27,167 bases of DNA from Bacteroidota bacterium (GCA_023423015.1 JAFAGE010000290.1:1-27167), one strand, 5' to 3'; positions 1 to 9,119 are shown, numbered from the stretch's first letter. The notes: generated by a model from the letters alone, not told the origin. A program made the numbers and translations.

Positions 1-11
1 AACTTGCGCTC

Positions 12-2153
12 ATGTCCAGATCTACCCAACTCACAGCTTTGCTGCTGCTGTTCCCGATAACGGTATTTACCCAGGAGCCACTCTACGACAGGATTTTCTT
101 TGAAAACAGCCCGATGAAGGGCAGCTATTTCTATAGCAAAACCAGCTACAGCAATGATTCGTGGGTTAAAAATGTTTCGGGTAAGTTGCCGGTGAGCGAC
201 AGCATTTTTTTTACCCCGGGAAATTCCCTGCTACTGAATTATGTTTCAACACCAAATGGAAAGTGGCAGGCTCAATTACTTTATAAAAGCATTCGCGGGC
301 AGGATTTCTTTTCTTCCCCTTCACATCTGACCCTGCGGATGTATGTAAATTCCCAAACCTCTGCTGCAGAATTGCCTTCGGTAGGTTTGGCGGTAGACTC
401 AAACGCACCGAAGTTTGTTTCACTTAACGAATTCGTAAAAGAATTGCCTGAAAAGAAATGGTTCAACGTTTTCATTCCGTTGAGCAGTTTCGGAATAGAA
501 AATGCCAACGTAATCGCATTTCAGCAAAACAGCAACGATGGTAAAGAACATCAACTCTTTATCGACCAGGTAGAGATGTCGCGAAATGCTGATGTACGTA
601 TCAGTGCCAAACCTCAACTCACTTCGGCAAAGGGTTTTGAAAAACACGTAGACATTACATGGCAGCCAATTACCGACACGGCGGTGAAGTATATAAAAGT
701 GTATCGTTCCACCGATGGTAAACTCTTTTATCCCGTAGGTATGCAGTCGCCTTATATTTCCCGATATGCCGACTTCACAGATACCGTTTCAAAGAAATTC
801 TTCTACAAAATTGCGCTGTTAGACTATCGGTATAATGAGTCGCCTGCTTCCAATATTGTAAACGCTTCAACCAGGCCTCTGAGCGACGATCAATTGCTCG
901 ACATGGTGCAGGAGGCACATTTCCGTTATTACTGGGAAGGAGCCGAAAAAAACAGTGGCCTTGCACTCGAAAATATTCATGGACGAAGAAACATGATTGC
1001 AACAGGCGCATCCGGTTTTGGTATTATGACGCTGATTGTTGGGGCAGAAAAGAAATTTATTACACGCCAACAGCTCGTGGAACGTTTCCGGAAAATTTTA
1101 GACTTTCTTGAAAAAGCAGATAAGTATCATGGAGCGTTTGCCCACTTCATCGATGGAAAAACCGGCAAAACAGAAGCATTTTTTGGTCCGACAGATAATG
1201 GTGCAGACCTGGTGGAAACATCTTTTCTCGCACAGGGATTACTTACTGCCAAACAGTATTTCAATTCCGGTGTTGCTGCAGAAAAACAAATTATTGACCG
1301 TATTGATAAAATCTGGCGAGGTATTGAATGGAAGTGGTTCAGGAAAGAGCAGGATGGGAAATTCCTCATCTGGCATTGGTCGCCCGACCAGGAATGGGTG
1401 ATGAATCATAAACTCATTGGCTGGAACGAAACATTGATCACCTATTTTATGGCTATCAGTTCACCAACTCACGCCGTTCCCGCGAGTTTATATTATAGTG
1501 GTTGGGCAAGCCAGAGCAAAGAAGCGCAGGAATATCGTGCGGGATGGGGACAAACGGAAGACGGCAAGATGTTTCAGAATGGAAAAACTTACTTCGGAAT
1601 ACCGTTGAAAGTAGGCGTGTCGAATGGCGGGCCCCTCTTCTTTGTTCATTATTCCTTCCTGGGCCTGGATCCACACAAACTAACCGATGCTTACACCAAC
1701 TATTTTGAGAATAATCGCAACATTGCACTGATTAATTATCGATACTGCCTGGAAAATCCTCAGAATCGTTTGGGCTATGGACCCGATGCATGGGGACTTA
1801 CCGCCAGTGATGGATTGTGGAGCTACCAGGCCGACGAACCGGTGAAACACCAGGACCATGGGAAAATTACACCCACTGGTGCGCTGGCCTCGTTTCCCTA
1901 CACGCCAAAGCAATCAATGGCGGCGCTGAAAAATTATTACCATAACTACGGCAAATTTGCCTGGGGAGAATATGGATTCTACGACGCTTTTAACCTCGGT
2001 GAAAATTGGCGTTCAGAAATATTTATGGGCTTGAACCAGGGTCCTATAGTGGTGATGATTGAAAATTATCGAACAGGGTTACCATGGAACCTGTTTATGA
2101 AAAATAAAGAAGTGCAGGATGCAGTGGAGAAAATTGCGTCTGAAAAGCCTTGA
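12..2153 (+). CDS. Secreted glucoamylase-family protein (GH144-like, PF10091)
   Basis: A 713-residue exported glycan-active enzyme. Residues 1 to about 20 form a signal peptide ending near FTQ. About 21-190 look like a beta-sandwich of carbohydrate-binding type, and about 200-288 like a fibronectin type III module. From about 295 to the end lies the all-alpha glycoamylase domain (PF10091), with the signature GPTDNGADLVETSF at 392-405, whose acidic residues D395, D399 and E402 are candidate active-site residues. This domain is shared with GH144 enzymes, which act on beta-1,2-glucans (endo-glucanase in Chitinophaga, a sophorose-releasing enzyme in Parabacteroides). The beta-1,2-glucan substrate is therefore inferred from the family, not shown. 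No T9SS tail is visible, so a periplasmic location is likely. The ATG at 12 is followed at once by the signal peptide, so the gene is complete. The DinB-like gene follows after 22 bp. Confidence 0.88.
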   Translation: MSRSTQLTALLLLFPITVFTQEPLYDRIFFENSPMKGSYFYSKTSYSNDSWVKNVSGKLPVSDSIFFTPGNSLLLNYVSTPNGKWQAQLLYKSIRGQDFFSSPSHLTLRMYVNSQTSAAELPSVGLAVDSNAPKFVSLNEFVKELPEKKWFNVFIPLSSFGIENANVIAFQQNSNDGKEHQLFIDQVEMSRNADVRISAKPQLTSAKGFEKHVDITWQPITDTAVKYIKVYRSTDGKLFYPVGMQSPYISRYADFTDTVSKKFFYKIALLDYRYNESPASNIVNASTRPLSDDQLLDMVQEAHFRYYWEGAEKNSGLALENIHGRRNMIATGASGFGIMTLIVGAEKKFITRQQLVERFRKILDFLEKADKYHGAFAHFIDGKTGKTEAFFGPTDNGADLVETSFLAQGLLTAKQYFNSGVAAEKQIIDRIDKIWRGIEWKWFRKEQDGKFLIWHWSPDQEWVMNHKLIGWNETLITYFMAISSPTHAVPASLYYSGWASQSKEAQEYRAGWGQTEDGKMFQNGKTYFGIPLKVGVSNGGPLFFVHYSFLGLDPHKLTDAYTNYFENNRNIALINYRYCLENPQNRLGYGPDAWGLTASDGLWSYQADEPVKHQDHGKITPTGALASFPYTPKQSMAALKNYYHNYGKFAWGEYGFYDAFNLGENWRSEIFMGLNQGPIVVMIENYRTGLPWNLFMKNKEVQDAVEKIASEKP

Positions 2154-2175
2154 TTTATAAACCTGAAACCATCTC

Positions 2176-2697
2176 ATGAACTTCAGCTACGAAAAATCGC
2201 TCGAAATCCTTGAGCGTACTCCTCATTCTTTGCAAGCTTTGCTGCAGGGATTATCTCCGGAATGGACACGCAGCAACGAAGGCGGGGACACCTGGAACGT
2301 TCCCGATGTACTCGGGCACCTGGTGTACTGCGACACGAACAATTGGCTAAAAAGAATCAAACACCTTCTGGCAGAAGGAGAGAAGATAGTATTTCCTTCC
2401 TTCGACAGGTTTGCACAGTTCCAGTTGTATAAAGACAAGGAAGTAGACGAACTGCTTGAACTATTTAAACAAACAAGAACGTCTGCTTTGATTGAAATAA
2501 AGTCACTAAACCTCGTTGATGCAGATTTTGAAAAAAAAGGACTGCATCCCGATTTTGGCGTTGTGAAACTTTCGCAACTATTCTCAACCTGGGTGGTACA
2601 CGATCTAAGTCATTATTCGCAGATCATGCGCGTGATTGCAAAGCGTTACGCTTCGGATGTGGGCCCATGGGTTCAGTACCTGCGTATTCTGAAGTAG
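2176..2697 (+). CDS. DinB-fold metal-binding protein (DinB_2 family)
   Basis: A 173-residue soluble four-helix protein of the DinB/YfiT superfamily. The three metal-ligand histidines of the fold are visible: H48 in the segment GHLV, then H142 and H146 in VVHDLSHYSQ. Families with this fold include putative metal-dependent thiol S-transferases, but most Bacteroidota members have no assigned substrate and none can be read here. There is no signal peptide, so it should be cytosolic. It probably sits in one transcript with the GH144-like gene upstream. Its stop is only 2 bp from the stop of the convergent slipin gene, leaving no room for a separate terminator. Family assignment is firm; function is unknown. 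Confidence 0.85.
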   Translation: MNFSYEKSLEILERTPHSLQALLQGLSPEWTRSNEGGDTWNVPDVLGHLVYCDTNNWLKRIKHLLAEGEKIVFPSFDRFAQFQLYKDKEVDELLELFKQTRTSALIEIKSLNLVDADFEKKGLHPDFGVVKLSQLFSTWVVHDLSHYSQIMRVIAKRYASDVGPWVQYLRILK

Positions 2698-2699
2698 AA

Positions 2700-3482
2700 C
2701 TAACTGCTTAATGTATTCTGGTCGTCTGATATTTTCATGAAGGGCTTAAGAATATCTATCGGGATCGGGAAGATGGTTGTTGAATTCTTATCACCGGCTA
2801 TTTCCCTCAACGTTTGAAGATAACGCAGTGTAAGGGCACTCGGCTGCTCACTCAGAATTTTTGCCGCATCCGATAATCTTTGTGATGCCTGGAATTCTCC
2901 TTCGGCAGATATCACCTTACTTCTTCTTTCGCGTTCTGCTTCTGCCTGGCGTGCCATGGCGCGTTGCATTTCCTGGGGAAGGTCGATCTGTTTCACTTCT
3001 ACGTGAGTCACCTTCACGCCCCAGGGTTCTGTTTGTGAATCGATGATCTGCTGAAGCCTGTGGTTTATCTTTTCACGTTGCGAAAGGATGTCGTCGAGTT
3101 CCGATTGTCCGAGCACACTTCTTAAAGTTGTTTGTGACAACTGCGACGTTGCCACCAGGTAATTTTCAACCTCGATGATTGCTTTCTGCGGTTCCATCAC
3201 CCGGAAGTACACTACAGCATTTACTTTGATAGAAACGTTATCCTGAGTAATTACATCCTGTGGGGGTACATCCATCACTACGGTACGCAGGCTCACTTTC
3301 ACCATTTTGTCGATTAACGGAATCAGCAGGATCAAACCGGGACCACGTGCACCGGCCGGCAAAACACGGCCCAGCCTGAACACGACGCCACGTTCGTATT
3401 CATTCAGAATACGTACTGCGCTCATCAGGATAAACAGGATAAACAACAAGAGAACAATCGTCGTAACAGGAATCTGCTCCAT
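2700..3482 (-). CDS. Slipin / stomatin-like SPFH (band 7) membrane protein
   Basis: A 260-residue SPFH protein anchored by one N-terminal hydrophobic segment (about residues 7-25), followed by the band 7 domain with the family hallmarks GVVFRLGR, GPGLILLIP and VPPQDVITQDNVS. A charged helical segment rich in A, E, R and Q (about 165-215) follows and should drive oligomerisation. Near the C-terminus is a hydrophobic patch STTIFPIPID. In Pyrococcus the equivalent patch of stomatin PH1511 is cut by the NfeD-type protease PH1510. The NfeD gene lies directly upstream on the same strand, the classical stomatin/NfeD pairing, so the two probably act together in membrane microdomain organisation or quality control. 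The 65-bp spacer between them is largely a heptamer repeat array. Confidence 0.93.
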   Translation of the reverse strand: MEQIPVTTIVLLLFILFILMSAVRILNEYERGVVFRLGRVLPAGARGPGLILLIPLIDKMVKVSLRTVVMDVPPQDVITQDNVSIKVNAVVYFRVMEPQKAIIEVENYLVATSQLSQTTLRSVLGQSELDDILSQREKINHRLQQIIDSQTEPWGVKVTHVEVKQIDLPQEMQRAMARQAEAERERRSKVISAEGEFQASQRLSDAAKILSEQPSALTLRYLQTLREIAGDKNSTTIFPIPIDILKPFMKISDDQNTLSS

Positions 3483-3503
3483 AGTATATTATTTAATGAT
3501 TCA

Positions 3504-3559
3504 ATTCACCTTTCACCTTTCACCTTTCACCTCTCACTTCTCACTTCTCACCTCTCACG
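3504..3559. repeat. Heptamer tandem array A (TTTCACC/TCTCACY type)
   Basis: Eight consecutive 7-bp units without interruption: ATTCACC, three TTTCACC, two TCTCACT, one TCTCACC and one TCTCACG. On the coding strand of both flanking genes this reads GGTGAAA/GGTGAGA. The array fills most of the spacer between nfeD and the slipin and runs into the end of nfeD, so the stop codon at 3548-3550 lies in the seventh unit. Confidence 0.93.
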
Positions 3560-4825
3560 TTCCTCCACCCACACCTTCAATCCCGCCATTTTCCGCACCA
3601 CTATATTCTTGTCTTTTTCTATCGGCGGAGTGATTGCTTCTGCGTTCCATGTTTCGCCGTGTACCAGAACAAGGCCATCGGGGTTTAGTTTGGTAATCGT
3701 TGTGCCTGTATAGCCGATCATGCCTTCGCTGCCCGATGTAGGTTTATTTTTCTGCGCACGCAATCCCATCCACCCGATAAAGAGGAAGAAAGCAGCAGAC
3801 AATATCGTAACGGCTATAATCACATTCAGCGAAATTTTTAGTATTTCGAAGGAGGAGTCATCGTCGAGCAGGAAGAAGGAGCCGAGAAAAAGACTGATCA
3901 CTCCACCAATCGCAAGCATACCATAACTCGTCACCTTTATTTCCAGCAACAACAGAATAATACCAAATAAAATCAATGCGAGGCCCGAATAGTTCAGCGG
4001 CATCGCATTAAGGGCATAAAACGCAAGTATAAGCGAAATGCCTCCAAGAACGCCGGGAAAAATTGCTCCCGGACTGTAAAGCTCAAACAGTAACCCATAA
4101 ACGCCCAGCATCATGAGGATGTAGGCAATGTTTGGATCGCTGATCAGGTTCAGGAACTTTTCCAGGAAAGTCATTTTCACATCATTTACGGCTGCATTTG
4201 ATGCACGAATCGTCTTACTGCCTTCGTCAAGCTCAATAGTTTTTCCATTCAGCATTGTAAGCAGTTGGTCCTGGTTCACGGCTATCGTGTCTATGATATT
4301 ATTTTCAAGGGCCTCTTTTTCGGTGATCGAAACGCTTCTGCGTACGGCTTGTTCTGCCCAATTTACATTCCGGTTTCTTTTTGCAGCAACCGATTTGATG
4401 AACGCAACAGCGTCATTTGTTGACTTCTCGTTCATGATCGTGTCCATACCGCCACCCATCGCTACCGGGTGAGCCGCACCAATATTTGTTCCCGGTGCCA
4501 TCACTGCAACATGTGCGGCCATCGTTACAAACACCCCGGCTGATGCCGCGTGCGATCCTGAAGGAGACACATACACTATTACGGGCAAAGGAGCCGAAAG
4601 AATGTCACTAACAATCTGCCGCGTTGATTTTAGTAGTCCTCCGGGTGTGTTCAGGTGAATGATCAGGCACTCCGCATTGTTCTTATCTGCATGTTTAATT
4701 GAGCGCTTAATGTATGATGCAGTTGCAGGATTGATACTGCCCTCCACGCGGATGGAATACACAGCCTGGCTCATACCGACAGTGCACAAGCACAACAGGA
4801 TTAATATGGTATTAAGCAGGCGCAT
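3548..4825 (-). CDS. NfeD-family membrane serine protease (slipin partner)
   Basis: A 425-residue long-form NfeD. A signal peptide (1 to about 20) precedes a ClpP-like protease domain (about 22-215). The nucleophile motif SHAASAG puts the catalytic serine at S95, and K144 in AFIKSVA matches the lysine of the Ser-Lys dyad known from Pyrococcus PH1510. The motif NTPGG at 59-63 fits the substrate-binding strand. Several membrane segments follow (about 230-360), then a C-terminal NfeD OB-fold domain (about 365-425). It heads a two-gene unit with the slipin. The last codons (Arg-Glu-Arg) and the TGA stop are read out of a tandem heptamer array, so the extreme C-terminus is repeat-derived. The start ATG at 4825 is immediately followed by the signal peptide. 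Confidence 0.93.
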   Translation of the reverse strand: MRLLNTILILLCLCTVGMSQAVYSIRVEGSINPATASYIKRSIKHADKNNAECLIIHLNTPGGLLKSTRQIVSDILSAPLPVIVYVSPSGSHAASAGVFVTMAAHVAVMAPGTNIGAAHPVAMGGGMDTIMNEKSTNDAVAFIKSVAAKRNRNVNWAEQAVRRSVSITEKEALENNIIDTIAVNQDQLLTMLNGKTIELDEGSKTIRASNAAVNDVKMTFLEKFLNLISDPNIAYILMMLGVYGLLFELYSPGAIFPGVLGGISLILAFYALNAMPLNYSGLALILFGIILLLLEIKVTSYGMLAIGGVISLFLGSFFLLDDDSSFEILKISLNVIIAVTILSAAFFLFIGWMGLRAQKNKPTSGSEGMIGYTGTTITKLNPDGLVLVHGETWNAEAITPPIEKDKNIVVRKMAGLKVWVEERER

Positions 4826-4865
4826 GCAAAGCGTTTGGAGTTAATATAACACTTTTAGGGCAATT

Positions 4866-4956
4866 GAGAACGGAGAAGGGAGAACGGAGAACAAAGAACG
4901 GAGATTGGAGAACGGAGATCGGAGAACGGAGAACAGAGAACCGAGAACGGAGTTCG
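4866..4956. repeat. Heptamer tandem array B (GAGAACG type)
   Basis: Thirteen contiguous 7-bp units, most GAGAACG, with variants GAGAAGG, GAGAACA, AAGAACG, GAGATTG, GAGATCG, GAGAACC and GAGTTCG. It lies in the 222-bp divergent gap between nfeD (-) and the copper-storage gene (+), where the promoters of both should be. It is the longest array in the window. Confidence 0.93.
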
Positions 4957-5047
4957 GGATCCAGTGCAATATTGCTTTCACCTCTCACCGTTCATGAAGG
5001 ATGACAGGAAGGCACGCCGTTTGTAGCTAATAAAAAAACTTCATGTT

Positions 5048-5380
5048 ATGAACGGATATCATCAATTTGAAAAATGTATTCAGGCATGTCTGCGTTGCGC
5101 AGCAATCTGTAATCATTGTGCATCTTCATGTTTAAAAGAAGAGCACGTACACATGATGGCAAAATGTATTCAACTCGATATGGAATGTGCTTCCATATGT
5201 TATGCTTCTGCTCAGTTAATGAGTCTTGGAAGCGAAAGAGCAAAAGAAATCTGCAGGATCTGTGCTGACGCCTGCGAGGCTTGTGGAAACGAATGCAGCA
5301 AACACGATCACGACCACTGCCAGGAATGCGCCCGCATGTGTAAAGAGTGTGCGGAGGAATGTAGGAGAATGGCCGCATAA
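5048..5380 (+). CDS. Four-helix-bundle copper-storage protein (Csp-like)
   Basis: A 110-residue protein with 19 cysteines, spaced mostly three or four apart along predicted helices (C10, C14, C17, C21, C24, C28; then C40, C47, C51; C69, C72, C76, C79, C83; C91, C94, C98, C101, C105). This is the pattern of the Csp/DUF326 family, whose bundles bind many Cu(I) ions through inward-facing cysteines. A His-rich HDHDH segment at 86-90 precedes the last helix. There is no signal peptide or Tat motif, so it should be a cytosolic, Csp3-like form. It stands alone, with no copper exporter or regulator beside it, and heptamer arrays of complementary sequence flank it. Copper binding is inferred from the family. 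Confidence 0.88.
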   Translation: MNGYHQFEKCIQACLRCAAICNHCASSCLKEEHVHMMAKCIQLDMECASICYASAQLMSLGSERAKEICRICADACEACGNECSKHDHDHCQECARMCKECAEECRRMAA

Positions 5381-5392
5381 GGATTTCGATCC

Positions 5393-5420
5393 CTGTTCCC
5401 GTACTTCGCTCTCCGTTCTC
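5393..5420. repeat. Short heptamer array K (CGTTCTC type)
   Basis: Four degenerate 7-bp units (CTGTTCC, CGTACTT, CGCTCTC, CGTTCTC) starting 12 bp after the copper-storage gene. CGTTCTC is the reverse complement of GAGAACG, the main unit of array B upstream of the same gene. Confidence 0.65.
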
Positions 5421-5542
5421 TGGTATACAATGCCCTCTGCCATTTTAATTTGTTGTTTTTTCCAAAAACCCTATATTCATAGAGCCTTATTCGCCCCCCT
5501 CTGAGAATACTCTATTCATTACACATTTAAACCGTAGACATC

Positions 5543-6913
5543 ATGAGAAACAGAGTATTCCTCCTGCCTTTGCTGGCCATGATCTCCTGTGTTATCCATG
5601 CTCAAACCAGTTGCATTAACTACGATAGCCGTTATCCCATCACCACAAGCACCGGTAAAAAATACCTCTGGAATCCCCTGTGGAATTTCAGCAATATGAA
5701 AATGAAAAAAGTATCGGGACTGAATATCGGCGGCAACAACATGTTTAATGGTATGCTTGAATACATACCGTCCAGCTATTACCTCACCGCAAACAAGACA
5801 AAAAAGTATCCGGTCATCATCAGCTTCCACGGAGGAGCTGCAAAAGGATATGGAACAAGCCTCGAACTCTGTCGCTTATTTAAAGACCGGGGCGGCGATT
5901 CAGCAGGACATAAAACATTTCCCGGTCGGGTTGAAAGAAATACATCACATCTCACGCAGACATACAATGGCATTAAATACGAATACATTGTCGTAGCGCC
6001 GCAGTTCAACAAGTATATCCGTCTTCAACCCGGCGTCAAGGATAATTTCCCAACTGCCAAGGAGGTTGAAAACGTAATTAACTATGTGGTTGGCAGGTAT
6101 CGCATCGATCCGCGTCGTATTTATCTTACAGGATACAGCACCGGCGCAAACATGGTACTTGAATATGCCGCCAGCAGTGTTACACGAGCAAGACGCGTTG
6201 CCGCTATCATGCCCGTTGCACTCTGCACCCAACATGGACACATCAACAATACTTCGCGCGGATACCACGCAAAGAATATCGGCCTCGCTAAATTGAAAAC
6301 GTGGTTTGTTTACTGCGAAAGCGACAATTGCGGAACAGGCCCTGCCTTGAATGTGTCGAATAAATGGGTTGACAGTATTATGAAAGTTCCAGGTGCTGCA
6401 CGTCCCCGATATACAAGGCTGAGAAATATCAATCCACCAACGCTATATAATTGCAGCGACAGCCTCTGGCACGATGCGTGGAGCCGTGCATTCGATCCTA
6501 ACTTCAAGGCGAGCCACTTTTACAAGCCAACCAGTACAGTTGGGGCCAACGACGGCGTTAATCTGAACATGTACCAATGGTTCATTCGCCAGGTGAATAC
6601 AGCCACCACCTCGCTTGCCTCAAAAAGTGTGCTGGAGGAAGAACCCGATGCAGCGAGGCCCGCGGTCACGCTTACTGTAACTCCTAACCCCATAACTTCT
6701 TCCGCCAACCTGCTTGTAGACCTGGTAAGGCCGGGGAAGGTAACGGTGAGTATGATAGACATTCGCGGGGCTACGTTTTATAACCGGGCGCAGGACCTTC
6801 CCGCCGGGCCAACTTCTATTCCGCTAAGTCTTGAAAACAAGCCAGCGGGAATATACATGGTGAAAGTGACTGCAGACGACATCACGGTGATTAAGAAGCT
6901 TGTAAAGAACTGA
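5543..6913 (+). CDS. Secreted alpha/beta-hydrolase (esterase, PHB-depolymerase-like) with T9SS sorting domain
   Basis: A 456-residue exported hydrolase. A signal peptide (1-20, ending IHA) is followed by an alpha/beta-hydrolase domain (about 60-350). Visible are HGG at 96-98 (oxyanion region), the nucleophile elbow GYSTG at 197-201 (S199), a candidate acid D261 in ESDNC and a candidate base H310 in LWHDAW. This arrangement fits the feruloyl/acetyl-xylan esterase and PHB-depolymerase group. Residues about 372-456 form a type A T9SS C-terminal domain: VTPNP at its start, and near the end the PAGIYMVKV strand and a final lysine-rich KKLVKN. The protein is thus expected to cross the outer membrane by T9SS and become cell-surface bound or released. 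The substrate cannot be read from the sequence. Confidence 0.88.
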   Translation: MRNRVFLLPLLAMISCVIHAQTSCINYDSRYPITTSTGKKYLWNPLWNFSNMKMKKVSGLNIGGNNMFNGMLEYIPSSYYLTANKTKKYPVIISFHGGAAKGYGTSLELCRLFKDRGGDSAGHKTFPGRVERNTSHLTQTYNGIKYEYIVVAPQFNKYIRLQPGVKDNFPTAKEVENVINYVVGRYRIDPRRIYLTGYSTGANMVLEYAASSVTRARRVAAIMPVALCTQHGHINNTSRGYHAKNIGLAKLKTWFVYCESDNCGTGPALNVSNKWVDSIMKVPGAARPRYTRLRNINPPTLYNCSDSLWHDAWSRAFDPNFKASHFYKPTSTVGANDGVNLNMYQWFIRQVNTATTSLASKSVLEEEPDAARPAVTLTVTPNPITSSANLLVDLVRPGKVTVSMIDIRGATFYNRAQDLPAGPTSIPLSLENKPAGIYMVKVTADDITVIKKLVKN

Positions 6914-7187
6914 TCGGCCCTCCGGCAAAGTTGATCCCTATTCCATCGGAAATTCCGCAAGGGTGGGAGCTACATTCCTGTCTATTAAAATAGTATTAAA
7001 AAACCTCCATTTTATGCAGTAACACGCAGTAGTGGCGCCGTGTTCAACTTACCATGTATAACAATTCCGGAAATGACGTCGTTACATTATTCCGCGCATC
7101 GCACCGGTTAAGGAATGTACCATCTTCAATTTGGATTGTTTTTTGATAACTGTGCGCGCGTACCCAAACGCAACCAAATACGCCCTT

Positions 7188-9119
7188 ATGAGATCACCAC
7201 TTCTGCTCATTTGCGGATTGTTATTGTCTACAATCGCACTGAGCCAAACTCGAATTACGCTCGCCTCACTTCGTACCGGAACTGTATCTGCAACAACTAC
7301 ATACCTGGTTACCGACAAAGGAAGAGAAGGACTTTTTTATTACGATTCAAAAGATGTTACCAGCGCAGACAACAATGGAACCATTATAGTCAACGGTTCT
7401 AAACGTTATAAAAGACTTTACTCCGGACCGCTCGACGTAAGATGGTTCGGCGCGAAAAACGACTGGAACGGTTCTGCAGGAACAGACAACACTTCTGCAT
7501 TTCTCGCCGCCATTAAAGCAGCTGAGAAAAACCAGGTTGTAATGGTGCCACAGGGCGGATATTATGTGAAGGGATCTATTAAGCTCCCACTCACCACTGT
7601 GAAAAAAGTTTACCTGGAAATTTATGGCGACATCTATTTTGGAAAAGGTGCAGGTTTCGTTCTCGAGGGGCCGTTCCAGAGTTTAAAGAGTTACGGCATC
7701 ATTGCCGGCGGAAATAAAGGAGCAAAAACCGAAGCAGAATACGCTGCATATTCCGGTACAGGCATTCTTCTGAAAAACGCTGTTCAATCGGAGGTAGATG
7801 TAAATGAAATCAAGGATTTCAAATACGGCATTCACGTGTATGCATACAAGATAGGTGGAGCTCCAACAGGCTGCCAGTACAACCGCGTACGGTTTAATTC
7901 AATTCATCACAACTATACACAATTACGATTATCTATCGGTGGAACTACTGATGGAACAGGTAACTGGAATTATGGCAGTTACTTTTTTGGCGGACAACTC
8001 GGTCGAGGTAAGATGGGCGCTTTCGGACTTGGTGGATGGTATGGCGTTGTAATGACTAAAGAAGGTGGCACCAACCCTGTTGAAAAGCTAAATGGTCATA
8101 TGTTTACCGATGTGGGTTTCGAAGGTCTCGAAAAAGCAATTGTATTATATCATGCGCACAACAATAATTTCACAGGCGGACGATTCGAAAAAATGTCGGT
8201 AAAAGAAGGCATCAACCTCGATCCGGTAACTGCCGTGGGAAACAAGTTTGTTGGTGCTTTTGCAATGATCGAAGGCTTGTTTGTACCAAACAGGCTCGGT
8301 TCTAACACAGTTATATCGGGATCTCCGTTGTGGAGCAATCAACCCAACCAGGTGTACATGGGATCCGATGCTACGAACTCGCTTACATCAAGCCGGTTAT
8401 TGATCAAAACTAACAAGTACCAATACACGAACTTTGAAGTGTCGAAGAATCACGACCTCATTGCTGCCACAGGTCAGTATCCAACAGTTCAGGCAATGAC
8501 TTACCGCATCAATGGTGTGAAACGTTCGGTACCGTATAAGTCTACGTTTTTCCATGTTAAGACAAGCACTTCCGGCACACCACTTACGCTGCCAAAAAAT
8601 ATCGGTGCTGTGCGCTTCGAAGCGAACCAGGCAAAAGTGTTGAAGATCGACGCAGGCGATCTCGTAATCGATGGATTTGAGTTTCTAGTTGAATATCTCA
8701 CACCACAATATGCACTTAGCTTCATCAGGTCCGATAATTCTGCACAGGTAATTCCCGCTTCCTGGTTTCCTTCGGCAGGCACGTACCGCTGTCTTTGGTT
8801 CAACGGTGTATTCCGTGTGTCGAAGATTGGTGAAGAATACAAAGCCGTCAGGTGGTCAGGTTCAACATACACCGTACCGGCAGAAGTAGAAACAATATTC
8901 ATGAACGCAACAGTGTCTCCCGCTATCGTGAATCTCCCAGCAGCCAATCTCTGGCCAAGCAGAGAAATAACGATCAAAAATCTGCAAACAGTTAAAACAG
9001 TTCAGGTGAATGGCGTGTCGTCAAGCGACGAAAACCTGATCATCGGCCGCGGCTCGATGACCGTTAAGAGTAACGGATCAACCTGGAATATCATTCATTT
9101 TTACAAGAAGCCTAAATAG
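7188..9119 (+). CDS. Secreted pectate-lyase-fold (beta-helix) protein
   Basis: I place the start at the ATG at 7188, giving 643 residues, because the signal peptide MRSPLLLICGLLLSTIALSQ begins there; an upstream in-frame ATG at 7131 would bury it behind 19 residues. Residues about 82-300 match the N-terminal part of the Pectate_lyase_3 family (PF12708): DVRWFGA at 83-89, then TDNTSAFLAAI and VMVPQGGYYVKG. This is the entry to a right-handed beta-helix, also seen in polysaccharide lyases, epimerases and phage tailspikes. The C-terminal third contains beta-rich, tailspike-like segments, and no T9SS tail is visible. It lies between a T9SS esterase and a chitinase, suggesting glycan breakdown or adhesion, but the actual substrate is unknown. 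Confidence 0.8.
   Translation: MRSPLLLICGLLLSTIALSQTRITLASLRTGTVSATTTYLVTDKGREGLFYYDSKDVTSADNNGTIIVNGSKRYKRLYSGPLDVRWFGAKNDWNGSAGTDNTSAFLAAIKAAEKNQVVMVPQGGYYVKGSIKLPLTTVKKVYLEIYGDIYFGKGAGFVLEGPFQSLKSYGIIAGGNKGAKTEAEYAAYSGTGILLKNAVQSEVDVNEIKDFKYGIHVYAYKIGGAPTGCQYNRVRFNSIHHNYTQLRLSIGGTTDGTGNWNYGSYFFGGQLGRGKMGAFGLGGWYGVVMTKEGGTNPVEKLNGHMFTDVGFEGLEKAIVLYHAHNNNFTGGRFEKMSVKEGINLDPVTAVGNKFVGAFAMIEGLFVPNRLGSNTVISGSPLWSNQPNQVYMGSDATNSLTSSRLLIKTNKYQYTNFEVSKNHDLIAATGQYPTVQAMTYRINGVKRSVPYKSTFFHVKTSTSGTPLTLPKNIGAVRFEANQAKVLKIDAGDLVIDGFEFLVEYLTPQYALSFIRSDNSAQVIPASWFPSAGTYRCLWFNGVFRVSKIGEEYKAVRWSGSTYTVPAEVETIFMNATVSPAIVNLPAANLWPSREITIKNLQTVKTVQVNGVSSSDENLIIGRGSMTVKSNGSTWNIIHFYKKPK

Noticed and set aside
4866..4956. 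CRISPR array
   Set aside because: The repeats are contiguous 7-bp units without spacers and no cas gene is present.
5046..5378. A 110-residue ORF on the minus strand exactly opposite the copper-storage gene
   Set aside because: It mirrors the sense gene. The sense frame has the regular Cys pattern of a known family, while the antisense frame has no recognisable domain.
7131..7187. Upstream ATG as start of the beta-helix protein
   Set aside because: It would place 19 polar residues before an obvious signal peptide that begins at the ATG at 7188.
8501..8977. A 158-residue minus-strand ORF inside the beta-helix gene
   Set aside because: It is fully inside a well-supported coding region, has no domain and no suitable context.
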